Shown one piece after another: positions 36,603-48,282 of a DNA stretch of 64,000 nt (its first letter is position 1; the number at the start of each line of letters is the position of its first letter). The notes under the pieces were generated by a model. It did no database searches. It was not told where the DNA came from and saw only the letters and a program-made list of their open reading frames with translations. The translations under genes and the position numbers were made by a program. Origin of the DNA: Dasypus novemcinctus (Eukaryota; Chordata; Mammalia; Cingulata; Dasypodidae); assembly GCF_030445035.2 (NCBI RefSeq), contig NW_026688628.1, forward strand, positions 1,736,001 through 1,800,000. The letters are read 5' to 3'.

Positions 36603-37680
36603 TATTTTTTTAAAATGTTACATTAAAAATATATATATAAGAGGACCCAATATATACCCCACACCCACACCCCACTCCTCCCATATCAACAACCTCTTTC
36701 ATCATGGCACATTCATTGCATTTGGTGAACACATTTTGGAGTACTGCTGCACCACATGGGTAATGGTTTACATGGTTTACATGGGAAGAGTTTAAACTCT
36801 TCCCTAGTCCACCCAGTGGGCCATGGCAGATCATACAATGTCCAGCAACTATACCTGCAGCACCACCCAGGACAACTCCAAGTCCTGAAAATGCCCCCAC
36901 ATCATATCTTCTCTTCCCTCTCCTTACTGTCAGTAGTTACCATGGCCACTTTCTCCACATCAGTGCTACAATTTCTTCCATTACTAATCACAATAGTTCC
37001 ATAGTAGATTATCACTAAGTCCACTATAAACCATACCCTATTCCTCCATCCTGTGGACCCTGGGATGGTTATGTCCACTCCAAATCTGTATCAAGAGGGG
37101 ACTTAGATTCCACATGGATGATAGATGCAATTCTCCTGCTTGCAGTTGTAGGCACTCTTGGCTCCCTGGTGTGGTGGTTGACCTTCACCTCCCTGTTAGC
37201 TGGCCAGGGTAAGTCCAATAAACCAGAGGGTAGGAGTTGCAAGTCTGCTGAGGCTCAGGGCATGGCTGTCACATGGATGGTCCAGAGATTCAGCTCTCCT
37301 GAGTATACAACAACCCGAGTGCCAACTACAGGTTCAGAAAAAGTGACAGAAGAAGCTTGTGTAGAAAGGTCACATCTGAGTCCAACTCCATCACACTCAG
37401 GAACACAAACTCCAAAGTAGGGCCAGTTGACATGGCTCTGAACTCCAGAGCCATCTGCCATGACCATAAAACCTGTGGGTCTCTGTAGCCCTCATGAGAA
37501 CCAGTACTTGGGGTTGTATCTACTTTGGCTGTTTCTGGGACCCTGCCGAGGTGTGCATAAGCAATACTCTTCTGATAACCTCCCGACTCTTTTCTGGAGA
37601 CTCATACCATATAAACTCATTTGTCCATTCCATTTCTCCCTTTTATTCAAGGTCAAAAAGCAGTTTTTAACACCTGATAC
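36603..37680 (-). mobile_element. 5'-truncated L1, 3' UTR only (~1.08 kb)
   Basis: Collinear on the minus strand with the distal ~1 kb of the L1 3' UTR (compare 3960-4980). The poly-A appears as a T run at 36603-36612. It is more diverged than the young subfamily. The recurrent short reading frame is recognisable near 37050-37220 with a one-codon deletion and a late stop. Confidence 0.85.
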
Positions 37681-37804
37681 TTTTGATATAACTTTTCTGT
37701 AATCTAAAGCAACAAAATTAAAAATAATTATAAATAAAACCTCTTTTAAAATAAAGCCCATTATATTAAAAAATTTTTAAATAATAATAGACAGTCATCT
37801 TTTT

Positions 37805-38206
37805 AAAACACATTTATTTATTTATTTCTCCTTCCTCCCCCATTGTCTGTTCTCTGTATCCAGTCACTGTGTGTTCTTCTATGTCCACTTGTATTCTCAT
37901 CAGGTGGCACTGGAGATCTGTCTCTTTTTGTTGTGTCATCTTGCTGCATCAGCTCTGTGTGTGTGTGTCACCACTCCTCGGTGGGCTACAGTTTTGCATG
38001 GGACAGCTCTCCTTGTGCAGGGGCCACTCCTTGCATTGGGGGGCACCCTTACACAGGGTCATCCCTGTGTGGGCTGGCACTCCTTGCATGCATCAACACT
38101 GCTCATGGGCCAGCTCACCACACGAGCCAGGAAGCCCTGGGTGTTGAACCCTGGTCCTCCCATATGGTAGGTGGATGCTCTATCTGTTGAACCACATTCA
38201 CTTCCT
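37805..38206 (-). mobile_element. Chimeric tRNA-derived SINE (DAS-like), full length
   Basis: On the minus strand it begins with a tRNA-like domain (about 38206-38130) containing a B-box-like GGTTCAACACC, followed by a ~300-base non-tRNA body and an AAAT-rich tail at 37805-37835. It is flanked by imperfect direct repeats starting gacagtca at 37790 and 38207. This is the architecture described for chimeric DAS-SINEs of armadillo, a tRNA domain fused to unrelated sequence. The open frames on the plus strand across it are antisense noise. Confidence 0.82.
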
Positions 38207-38224
38207 GACAGTCACTTTTGACTG

Positions 38225-38800
38225 CTATTTCAAGAATTTAGTTTTGCCTGTTTTTTAAATATTATTTGCATGGCATTATACAATAACTATTCATTTGTGC
38301 CTGGCTTCTTTGCTCCTCATTATGCCCATAAGGAGATTCATTCATTTGTCCCAAATATTAGTAGTTTAAGTTTTTCATGCCTATGTGGTATTCCATTGCA
38401 TTAACATACGATAATTTATGCATCTGTTCTACTGTAGATAGATATTTGGTTTGTTTTAAGTGTTGGGTGTTACAAATAATTCTGCTTTCAATATTCCCAA
38501 ACATATCTCTTGGCATACACACACACATACACACACACACACACGTATATATATTCCTTTTCTTGGATATATAACCAGAGTGGAAATTCTGAATAAGAGA
38601 GTATTACTATATTAAGCTTTAGTAGATTCTACCAGACAGCTTTCCATAGTAGTTGCACAAATTTATTCCCTCATCAGCAATTTATGAGAGTGCCATTCCT
38701 TCTATTCCTCACTAGTACTTGGTGTTGTCAAACCTTTCTAAGTCTTGCCATTCCAGTATAAATGATTCTGGTGCAAATATACCAGGAAAATGCATAAGTT
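38225..38800 (-). mobile_element. Old LINE-1 ORF2 3' fragment with embedded (AC)n
   Basis: The plus-strand reading GGTATTCCATTGCATTAACATA, the GATATATAACCAGAGTGG region and CAGCTTTCCATAGTAG are counterparts of the conserved 3' part of L1 ORF2 read in reverse. A (CA)n stretch lies at about 38517-38545. Confidence 0.7.
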
Positions 38801-38920
38801 TGTTATATTTTAAACAGAAGGGATACCTTTAAATGGGAGACATGCTGAAAAGAGTTTTGTTGCTTGTTTGAAAAGCTACTTGAGTACTGAAAATTATACA
38901 CACTGACACTGTGGTCTTTA

Positions 38921-39952
38921 ATATTTTTTTAATTTATTTTTTTAATGTTACATTAAAAAAATATGAGGTCCCCATATAGCCCCACCCCCTCACCCCACTC
39001 CTCCCACACCAATATCCTCTTTCATCACTGTTGCACATTCATTGCATTTGGTGAATACATTTTGGAGCACTGCTGTACCACATGAATAGTGGTTTACATT
39101 GTAGTTTACACTCTCCCCAGTCCACCCAGTGGGCCATAGCAGGACCTACCATGTCTAGCAACTATCCCTGCAGTACCACCCAGGACAACTCCAAATCCTG
39201 AAAATGCCCCCAAATCACATCTCTTCTTCTCTCTCCCTACCCTTAGCAGCTACCATGGCCGCTTTCTCCACATTAATGCTACATTTTCTTCCATTACTAA
39301 TCACAATAGTTCCAGAATAGAATATCAGTAAGTCCGCTCTAATACATACTCTATTCCTCCATCCTGTGGACCCTGGGATGGTGATGTCCACTCTACATCT
39401 ATATCAAGTGGGGACTTAGATTCCACATGGATGATGGATGAAATTCTCCTGCTTACAGTTGTAGGCACTCCTGGCTCCCTGGTGTGGTGGTCGACCTTCT
39501 TCACCTCCCTGTTAGCTGGCTGGAGTAAGTTCATTAAACCAGAGGGTAGGAGTTCCAGGTCTGTTGAGGCTCAGGGCCTGGCTATCACATGGACAGTCCA
39601 GAGATTCATCTCCCCTGAGCATACACCAAACCACAGTACCAACCACAGGTTTGGTAAAAGTGACAGGAGAGGCTGCTGAACAAAGATCACATCTGAGTTC
39701 AACTCCATCACACTCAGAAACACAACTCCAAAGCAGGGCCACCTTACATGGCACCAAACTCCATCTGGCATGACCATAGAACCTGTGGGTCTCTGTAACT
39801 CTTAGAAGAACCAATACCTGGACTTGTATCTACTTTGGCTGTCTCTGGGACCCTGCTGAGGCATGCATAAGAGTGACCCCTCTGATGACCTCCCAACTCT
39901 TTTTTGGAAACTCATAGCCATATAAACTCATTTGTCCTTTCCATTTCCCCCT
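38921..39952 (-). mobile_element. 5'-truncated L1, 3' UTR only (~1.03 kb)
   Basis: Same type as 36603-37680: poly-A as a T run at the left, then the 3' UTR read in reverse up to the counterpart of the AAGGGGGAAATGG motif. The recurrent short reading frame is open here at 39325-39534 (minus strand). Confidence 0.85.
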
Positions 39953-39959
39953 AATGTTT

Positions 39960-40235
39960 TCATACTATGTGAAGAATTCCCAGAATATAGCTGTAAATTA
40001 ATTAAATTTGATATTTTTATATTTAAATCATAACTTAAAAATTCAATACATTTTAAAAATCCCACAATAATATATCTTCATCCACTTATTAAAATAGACA
40101 AAAACCTAAAATCTTACACTACCAATTTTTATTAGGAATGTGGAACAATAAAACTTGCATTCAGTGCTAGTGAGAACACAAAATTGTGCAACCAGAATAT
40201 ACTTTAGCTGTTTCTTATACAAATAAACATAGTAT
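39960..40235 (+). mobile_element. Old LINE-1 ORF2 3' fragment, left part
   Basis: Diverged ORF2 C-terminal sequence on the plus strand, including the counterpart of the conserved segment following 'GAATGTGGAACAA'. It stops near 40235 and its continuation appears at 40900, so the block between them is a later insertion. Confidence 0.6.
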
Positions 40236-40900
40236 TACAGTATGTAGAATTTTTATGTATTATTAATGAATTCCAAAATACATATTGAATTGTGTTTGTA
40301 AGCTCTATTCCTCTGGGCATATTAGATTACATTAGATTCAGAGGTTTCACTTTTAATTTATTAAATCAAGATCAGGGGTTTTATTTGACCAGTCATTAGA
40401 GCATACATGATTCAGTCACCAACCCTTTGGTGGGGGTAAAACAGACTCTCACACTCTAGTAAACATATGGTGAAGGAGAAAACAGAGAAGAACACAGAGA
40501 AGAGAAACAGGTCTTCAGACAGGATTTGTGAGTCCCTGAAGAAAGATGAGTCTGATAGTCTGCAGCTGACCTTGTGAAGAGACCAGAGCAGCTGAGACCA
40601 GAAAGGAATGAGCCGCATGAAGAGAGAAAGACCTTTTGCCAGTTTACAGCTTAGATCAGAAGAAGCTGGAGCCTTGGAGCCTTAAGAAGAGGGAGGAAGG
40701 CTGAGCCCTTGCAGAAAGTGCCCGCCATGTTGTATCAACATGTGGCAACAGACTTTGGGTGAGAAAGTACCTTTTACTGTACATTGAATTGGACTGTTTA
40801 GAGCCTATAACTGATAGCCTATACCCCAAATAAATACTCTTTATAAAAGCCAACAGAGTTCTGGTACTTTGCATGAGCACCCCTTTGGTTGACTAACACA
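40236..40900 (+). mobile_element. LTR-like insertion splitting an old L1
   Basis: About 665 bases interrupt the old L1. The right end has AATAAATACTCTTTATAAAAG near 40828, then about 70 bases ending GGTTGACTAACACA, which is similar in arrangement to the 3' ends of ERVL/MaLR LTRs (AATAAA, CTTTATAAA, then an ACTAA-CA terminus). The left boundary is uncertain (a TG lies close to 40236) and no target-site duplication was confirmed. It has no coding capacity. Confidence 0.45.
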
Positions 40901-41400
40901 CCATACAATCCAGCAATTGTGCTTCTAAGCATACATATGAAAATTTCTAGGCATAGATATGAAAATTTAATTTCATACATAAACACACACATGAATGTCT
41001 ATAGCACCTGTATTTGTAATTTCAAAATCTGAAAGCAATGAAGATGTTCAATAGGATAAAAGTTAAATTCACTGTGCTATATCTATAAAAAGGAACATTA
41101 CTGAGAAAATTGAAATATTCCATCCAGTCATAAAATGTATTGATCGTGTCTTAAGTGGTTATTGCTAACTTAAAGAAACCAATTTTAAAATGCTGCATAT
41201 GTTGATATCAATTATATCACTTTCTGGATATGGCAAAACAATCAGACAATAGAATATTCACTAGTTGCCTGAGTAGAGAGTAATGTTGAATAGGTGAAGC
41301 ACAGGGGGCTTTTTAGAAAACTGAATTTATCCTGTATTAGTATAATTATAGATACATGTTATTGTATATTTGTTAAAAGACAATTAACTTGTCAACACAA
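40901..41400 (+). mobile_element. Old LINE-1 fragment, right part (ORF2 end and 3' UTR)
   Basis: Continues the L1 of 39960-40235 from the counterpart of the PxxPL(L)GIY segment (ATACAATCCAGCAATTGTG) through the ORF2 end into a diverged 3' UTR. The right boundary is approximate. Confidence 0.55.
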
Positions 41401-42231
41401 AGAATGTACCTTAATTATGCTAATTAAAAATCAATTACAAGGTCAAGGGAATCTCAGATAGAATAAATCTGTTGCAAATGTAACTTTATAAAAAATGTAT
41501 AATTTGCCCTGACAGGAGGGGCTGAAGGCAAAGGTGCTGGAGAGTAGTACTGGATATGAATAGAGCCTGTAAAATTAAGTCAAAAGAAATTGGGTATAAG
41601 TACTGTACTCTAGTTGATAAAATACCATTTCACCATGTATGGATTAACAATCCTGAAATTGTCCACTAGAATCAAGCAATCCATAGATAGATGGCAGTTA
41701 AAGGGATATTTTTCTCACTATGAAGTGAGAGCTTACAGATAAGCAAGGGGAGGAGGCTAGGAAGTTCTATGTGATAATGGTTTAGAGTTAGACAAATCAG
41801 TATGGACTCATGTGTAGGTGAATAAATATACAGAAGATTGTATGCACACATATTTCTAAATGTGCATGTACACATCTTAGTATATACACATATATTTCCT
41901 TACACTCTCTGCAGAGAGGCCCTCGAGGCTGCAGTAACAATGAGCAGAGATAATGCCCTGACTTTAGGTTTTAAAACCATTCTCCAATAAATGCCTTCTT
42001 AGAGAAATTGCTCTTTCTAGGAAAGGAATATGCAAGAAGGACCTTGAATATTTTGTAGTACTAAAAAGTAAATAGGTGTAAAATAAACCCCTCAATGATG
42101 GGGTTATAGTAAAGAGCAATAGGGTGCCCTGGAAAGAGCTACCATGGCTAAAAAGTAGAACAAATTGAAAATCAACAACAAAAGTAGTATCGTATCACAT
42201 CCCAAAGTTTGAAATAAATGTCAGGAGTCAA
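41401..42231. other. Unannotated region downstream of the gag remnant
   Basis: No recognisable pol, LTR or host gene sequence. Confidence 0.4.
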
Positions 42232-43872
42232 TCCTGTCAGAATTGAGCCAACTTCCCTCGACAGTCTGTAGGACTTGGGTGATCTTTGCCATGTTTACTG
42301 CCTTTCGGCTCCCAGCTCTGAACCCTTCAACTAAGGCCCAATGGAAAATTTCTAATCAGTTGGGCCTGGTCATGTCATTGGGATCCCATTGGGGGTCCTT
42401 GCCTGGGAACTGTGTGTGGGCATATTGATCGCTGTCCAGGCTTCCCCCAGATGGGTGCTCCTTGAGCCAGGTGGAAGCTCCTTTTGTGACTCTCATTCTC
42501 TCCTTGAAGTTGAGTAAGGTCATAAGGAGCTGCTTACATTCAGCCCAGGTGGGTTTGTGGGTTTGAATGATGGACTGGAAGAGGTCCATCATGACCTGAG
42601 GCTTCTCCAAGTATGAGGGGCATGACTTTTCCAGATAAAGAGATCAGTAGTAGTGAAGAGATGGTAACCAAATGTTCAGTGTCCTCCTTGTATATGGCCA
42701 TCAGCATCATAATAAATTGGAGCTCAGGCTTCAGAGAGAGGGAGCTGCAGGGTGGCCCTTCTCCCTGCTCCACCTGTCCCTGGGGCTCCTCGTGGTCTGA
42801 GTTGTCATCTTTCAGGGACTCCTTCCTGAGTGATGGCCAGCACTATGCTCTCAGGGGTCAAGATTGGTGGAGACAGCCATTGCAGAGGTGCAGAGGCTGC
42901 ATTGTTTGGAGAAAGCGGCTGGGCCATGTTGCTTGGAGAAATTGCCTGCAGAACCTCCTGTGGGAGCGGCTGCTGCAGCAGCTGCGCTGTGCTGCTTGGA
43001 GAAAGCAGCTGCAAAACCGGCTGTGGAAACAGCTGCAGGAGCAGCTGGCTCCTGTTTCTTGGAGAAAGCGGCCGTGGAACTGAACCGGCTGTGGAAAGGA
43101 CTGTGGGAGTGGCTGCAGGAGCAGCTGGGCTGTGTTGCTTGGAGAAAGCAGCTGCAGAATCGGCTGTGGGAATGGCTGTGGGAGCGGCTGCAGGAATGGC
43201 TGCGAGGAAGTGCTGCTCAGGGAGGACGGTGGGTGCGGGGGCAGTGAGGTCACGCTGTTCAGGAAGGATGGCAAGGGAGACAGCTGTCAGGGTAGCGAGG
43301 TAATGCTGCCCAGGGAGGACGGCAGTGGAGATGGCTGTGGGGGCAGCGAGGTTGCATTGCTTAGGAAAATTGGCTCATCCCCAGTCCTCGGCACTGGCAC
43401 TGTAGGAACAATCACATAAGGTGGTGGGAGGTCATCTTCATCTGGCCCCCCTAGAATGGGTGGTCTGGCACTAGATTTGGGGCTTACTTTCTCTGGACCC
43501 TTTGCAAGGCACCTTTTTGGCCTGGTTCCTGAGACAGCACCTGTGGGCTTTTGTATCAGGCAAATCCTGGCTTCCTTAGTCGTACATTTCCTTAACTAGG
43601 GTGAACTTTGATTCGCAGTGTCCTGACAGGCATCAATGTAGGGGAACTGGCCAGGGCACCCTGGTTTTCTGGTTAACATCTCATGAACTTTACAGATGAT
43701 CTGGGGTCAAAGGTGCCCTCCTGAGGCCAGCCCATGCCAAAAGTCAGCCATTCTACTTCACAAAGCATTCTAACATTTCCTGGCTAGAACTTTATGCCAC
43801 ATCTTCGTGGAAAACTCAGGGAAAATTTTTCCGCATACAACTTAATGGGGTCCTACTTTGTGTGCTTCCCAT
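42232..43872 (-). pseudogene. Endogenous gammaretrovirus-like gag remnant (MA, proline-rich linker, CA)
   Basis: Minus-strand remnant of a retroviral Gag, the structural polyprotein. In gene order: a start codon at 43870-43872 followed by glycine (myristoylation-type MGST); degenerate matrix sequence including a GWPQEGTFDP-like segment near 43720; a PPPY late-domain motif at 43416-43427; an expanded repetitive proline-rich segment (about 42840-43400); and p30 capsid sequence, best seen at 42356-42610 with MDLFQSIIQTHKPTW and DPQWDPND. The frame is broken by several frameshifts and stops, in matrix, before the capsid block, and at about 42353. No pol, env or paired LTR is recognised next to it. 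The family assignment rests on the capsid block and gene order. It is non-functional. Confidence 0.85.
42870..43210 (-). repeat. Degenerate tandem repeats inside the gag linker
   Basis: The plus-strand motif CTTGGAGAAA recurs at about 42932, 42996, 43059 and 43139, with a partial copy at about 42906. The copies are 60-80 bases apart, separated by CAGCTGCAG- and GGCTGTGGGA-like blocks. On the minus strand this reads as repeated QPLPQ and SPSNTAQ-like peptides between matrix and capsid. Confidence 0.7.
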
Positions 43873-44065
43873 GTTTCCTCTGTGTGTTGACACTGCACAA
43901 CACTCACTCAGCCTTTTGTTTCATCCATCTCCAGCTGTGTCCCTTGTGGGAACACACGGCGCCTCTTAACCTAAGCAGGTCGGTATAAGCTCGGGACTCG
44001 GAAGAGGGTTTTTTTCAGGGAGGTCCCCCAGACTGCCCTTGACCAGAGCGGTTACCACAGAACTG

Positions 44066-44118
44066 TGGATCTTTTCATGTGCTTTTTGGCCATTTGTGTT
44101 TCTTCCTTAGAGATATAT
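44066..44118 (-). mobile_element. Short LINE-1 fragment
   Basis: About 50 bases match the ORF2 stretch that encodes MARKHMKKC in the younger copies, read in reverse. It lies just upstream of the gag remnant and breaks the expected leader. Confidence 0.5.
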
Positions 44119-44429
44119 ACAAAGAATACTCAAAACTTAACCACATATATTCTCCTGTTTCTAGCCTTGGTGGAGAATTAACAATGAATCATAACACATG
44201 AATTTATTTTCCTTGTTAATCATAAGCATGTCTAACCTAGTACAGCTCATGATTAAATGTCTCATTGTGTGTTTGCAGCAGGCTATTTTCTGAATGTCAC
44301 AGTTACTTTCAATGGGGAGAAAAATGAAGGAAGGAAGCTTCTTCTTTGACCATTAAAAAAAACCTCAACCATAAGAATACAAACATTCTAATTTTAGAAA
44401 TAGCTAAGTGATCCTAATAGTACCTTTTA

Positions 44430-44795
44430 AAAAAATACATAGGTGGGAAATAATATATGAAAAAAGTTCTATGTATTAGCCATGAGGGAATCAAATTAGA
44501 ACCTCGTAAGACACCACTACCACTAGTTTGAAAAAAATGAGAATATCAAATAGTGGCATGAATGCAGAACAACAGGAACTCATATGTTTTACTCATATGA
44601 ATACCAAACAAAACGAAACAGCCACTTTGGAATATAATATCAGTTTCTTCTAAAGTAAATCATACACTTAACAAATAGTCCTTTAGCCCCACTTGTACAT
44701 ATTTACTCAAGAGAATGGAAAATATTTCCACATACAATCTTGTACACAAATATTTAAGCAGCTGTTTTCTTGGTCACAAGAACTCAAAAAAAATA
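44430..44795 (+). mobile_element. Old LINE-1 ORF2 3' fragment
   Basis: Diverged sequence in L1 order: counterpart of 'TAGCCATGAGGGAATCAAATTAGAAC', then the small-gap hydrophobic segment, then 'CTTGTACACAAATATTTAAGCAG'. Stops and indels throughout. Confidence 0.6.
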
Positions 44796-45461
44796 AAAAT
44801 GATCATGAACAGGGGGAAAAAGAGGGGAATGAGGAGAAAGGGCAGCTGGTAAGTGTATTTGGGGGTGTGAGTGGCCCCTCTCATCCCAGAAAGAAAAGAG
44901 ATGGAGGCAATTGACTCCTAACACTAAAGACTCTGAGGCCCTCCTCTATTTACATACAAAAGGAGAGAGACAGTTCTCTGCAGAGCTGGCTGATAGACAA
45001 GGCAGATTCCCATCAACAATTCCTAAGGCCAGGTTTTTACATAAAAAGATGGAGATGATGGTATGGACAGAAATTTTCTTTGAGCCTTGTGATAGAAGAT
45101 ACACTGAGTTTATCTCCAGCCTTGGGGAGGCCCCTTTGACACAGTCATGGAACATTTTTTGTGAGGAAATCCCTCTGCCCATGTTACCAGGCAGCCTGGA
45201 TCAACCAAGGCTCCTGCTACCAGCAAGCCTTGGGCCAGCTGAGCTATCAGCAGGAGGGAGGGTCACACATCAGTCACAGATCAAACCCTGGCACCCACTC
45301 TACATGGGCCCACACACCCCTTTGGGGGGGGGTCCCTGGCTCCTCCTCCTATATAAAAAGCCCAGTCCCCTGCCCCCTTGAGGAATTGTGACTATTGGAA
45401 CAATTGTTATCCAACAGCAGTGACTAGTAGTCACTTCTATTGCTCTTACTTCCCATAGTAA
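44796..45461. other. Unclassified segment with a TATA-like box
   Basis: Less AT-rich than its surroundings, with CTATATAAAAAG at about 45349-45360 on the plus strand followed by a C-rich stretch. It could be a truncated LTR or an unknown repeat cut by the L1 to its right. No TG/CA ends could be set. The open frames here have no family resemblance. Confidence 0.3.
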
Positions 45462-46113
45462 TGTTTTTTTATTCATTTTTTTAAAATATTACATTCAAAA
45501 AATATGAGGTCCCCATTCACCCCCACTGCCCCCACCCCACCACTCCCCCCACAGCAACACTCTCTCCCATCATCATGACACATCCATTGCATCTGGTGAA
45601 TACATCCCTGGGCATCGCTGCACCCTATGCCCTATGGTCCACACCATAGCCCACACTCTCCCACGTTCCATCTAGTGGGTCATGGGAGGACATAGAATGT
45701 TCGGCAATTGTCCATGAAGCACCACTCAGGAATACTCCAAGTCCCAAAATGCCTCCACATCTCATCTCTTCCTCCCATTCCCCGCACCCAACGGCCACCA
45801 TGGCCACTTTTTCCACACCAATGCCACACTTTCTCGATTGTTAACCACAAAAGTTCATGAATAGAATATCATTAAGTCTACTCTAATCCTTACTGTATTC
45901 CTCCTTCCTATGGACCTTAGCTTGGTTGTGTCCATTCCACATCTATGCCAAGAAGGGGCTTAGATTCCACATGGATACTGGATGCACTCCTCCTGCTTTC
46001 AGTTGTAGGCCCTCTAGGCTCCATGGTGTGCTGGTTGACATTCTTCAACTCCTTGTTAGCTGAGTGGGGTAAGTCCAATAAATCAGAGTGTAGGAGGTGA
46101 AGTCTGTTGAGTA
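45462..46113 (-). mobile_element. 5'-truncated L1, 3' UTR only (~0.65 kb)
   Basis: T run at the left (poly-A), then the reversed distal 3' UTR of the older L1 type. It includes the recurrent short reading frame (minus strand, about 45917-46090). Confidence 0.82.
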
Positions 46114-46644
46114 TTGTTATTGATGTTTTAATACCTTGCCTGGAATAAACAGAAACCCTGACAATTGCATACATAAGATCACGGATGGTTCCCATTTGCC
46201 CTTCCCCAAGATCTAGGGATCAGTGGTCTCTGTGTTCTCAGGTCAAGGGTGGCATCAGCTCCATATAGTGGCCACTGGCTGGCCATCCTATGGTCTTCCC
46301 CTACCAACCTCCTTCCACAGGCCTCCCCAGGATTTTCTCAGCCAAAGCCAGATCCCAAAGCAGAGATATATGAAGGACAGTCCCAGGATAAGGTCTCATC
46401 CCCAAATGTGTCACCACCATGGGGACTTTGCCTAAAACACTTGCTGAATTTCAGCTGAAGAATTAACTTGCCTTTAGAGACCAGTCGTCACACTGTTATT
46501 CCACAGGAAGCTTCTGAGCTTAGATGGAACGATGTCACCTGTCACAGGAATTTAGTGCAGGTTACCAAATGTGGCATTAATGAAGTTCTTTTAGTTATCT
46601 GAGAATAATTTCCTATAGATGGCTTCAGGCTTGGTTGATCGTTT
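46114..46644. other. Unannotated region
   Basis: No recognisable gene or repeat. Confidence 0.4.
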
Positions 46645-46659
46645 AAGATGCAACCCTAA

Positions 46660-46841
46660 GGAAGCAGCTGTGGCTCAAGCAATTGAGCTTCCATTTACCA
46701 TATGTAGGACTCAGGTTCAATTCCTGGAACCTCCTGTTAAAAAATAAAGGCATCCCAGACCTGTGCAGTGAGGTGCAGCCCCTGCCCCCACATGCAAAAT
46801 GAAGCACCAAAAAGAGGATGGTGCCACCAGATAGAAAAAAA
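46660..46841 (+). mobile_element. tRNA-derived SINE (DAS-like) with target-site duplication
   Basis: tRNA-like head with an A-box-like TGTGGCTCAAGC and B-box-like GGTTCAATTCC (about 46712-46722), a short non-tRNA body and an A run. It is flanked by diverged direct repeats, aagatgcaaccctaa at 46645-46659 and a near copy at 46842-46857. Confidence 0.82.
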
Positions 46842-46862
46842 AAGATACAATCCCTTACATTT

Positions 46863-48278
46863 GCTCCCAAACCCATAGCAGATTTCAATCACTTCTTTCA
46901 AATGCAGACATTCTGAAAGCTAGGAGCATCAGTGTAAATGGAGTATGGGATATAGCCACAGGCTTCTTTCAACTACCCCCCCAGGGGGCAGTTTAAAAAT
47001 TAGAGGGCATCTGGGAAACTCTGCAGTCTGGGGCAAATCCCATTCCTCACTATTCCTAGCCCTATTAGAGAATCACTGGCAGGGAGGCAGACATTTAGCT
47101 TCTACCCAGATGAACTTTCTAGATCTCTGTGGATGTTTCCTAAAGGACACAGCAGAGAGTTGATGTGCATAAGAGAGGGAGGGCTCTGAGAGGGTGGGGA
47201 CTCCATGGAGGGAGCCAAGCACCTGGGGGGAGGAGGGTGATGTGAAGTGGTGGTCCAGTGTAACATCACATATGTCTGATCAAGATGTCCCCGGTGCTAC
47301 AATCAGAGCCTGGGCATGACAGCTGGAACTGGGATAAAATATGGACAGAAGGGTCTGAGTGAAGGGAGGATGCTCTCTGGCACTTATTCCTCCTTCTTGA
47401 CTCCCCACGACATGTTTCCCACTTGGGACATACCTCCTGTCCAAATCTGGGGCCAGGATCCAAGTATCTGCTCCCCTTGCACAGCTCCCCTCTCTACCCT
47501 TGGGGCAGCTAAGGAAAAAGCAGTGGAACACCAGGTGAAGACCCTTTGGGGGTCAGAAAGGAAATTCCACAATTCACATGCTCAGGGAATACAAGAAGCA
47601 CTTTAGCAGGATGTGCAACTGTGGGGAATTTAAATGGAGGATTTTGTTGTTGACCCAGAAGACATAACCACCAAATGGCAGTGACAATCTATTCATCAGG
47701 CATGGTATTGACTGTTTTGTAGGACCGAACCCTACAGAAAAGCTTCCAAAGGCCACAGGTGGGAAGGAGTTCCCTGAAGGGGAAGCAGGGCAAAGAGTGC
47801 CAAGGCAGCTTGGGACCGTATAAACATCCCTGCCTACCTACAAATTGAGAGCCTATGTCGGGCTAGTTTCCTGGGGTATGCAAAGACAGTTAATGCTAAA
47901 TTGCTAAAACATGTTTATTGGGCTAATTTTAAGACAATTGCAAGTGTAATTATTTTAGTTTAGCTGTGCCCTAAAGATCTCAAAATAAATTTATTTATTC
48001 ACAGGTATTTCTCAAGAGGATTTTCTGCAAAAGTGACAGCTAGGCAAGCCAGTCATGAGAGTTTTAAAGCTACTATATCTGAAATGACTCATCAGCATTC
48101 CCAACACTGCTAAGCCCCTCCCACAAATGATTTGTCCCTGACCCTGTGCTGAGGGCTTTCAATGTGGAGGGATTCCTAGAGAAGCCTCCTCCTAGGGATG
48201 CATCCCCAAGGGCTGGTGCACAGGATGACAATCATCATGAGAGTTAAACACACCATTTGGAAGGCCTTTCATTTCTTG
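46863..48278. other. Unannotated region
   Basis: About 1.4 kb with nothing recognised; the GC content is somewhat higher than elsewhere but there is no supported coding frame. Confidence 0.4.
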
Positions 48279-48282
48279 GTAG

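Noticed and set aside
37843-38190. Cysteine-rich open frames in three plus-strand frames
   Set aside because: They are the reverse complement of a SINE; openness in all frames reflects composition.
42613-43419. Plus-strand frames of 95-157 codons with repeated Trp/Leu/Gln patterns
   Set aside because: They are antisense to the gag remnant and its tandem repeats. The minus strand gives the recognisable capsid block and PPPY motif.
46660-46735. tRNA-like A and B boxes
   Set aside because: These are SINE heads with poly-A tails and target-site duplications. No complete tRNA cloverleaf is preserved, so no functional tRNA gene is called here or in the other SINEs.
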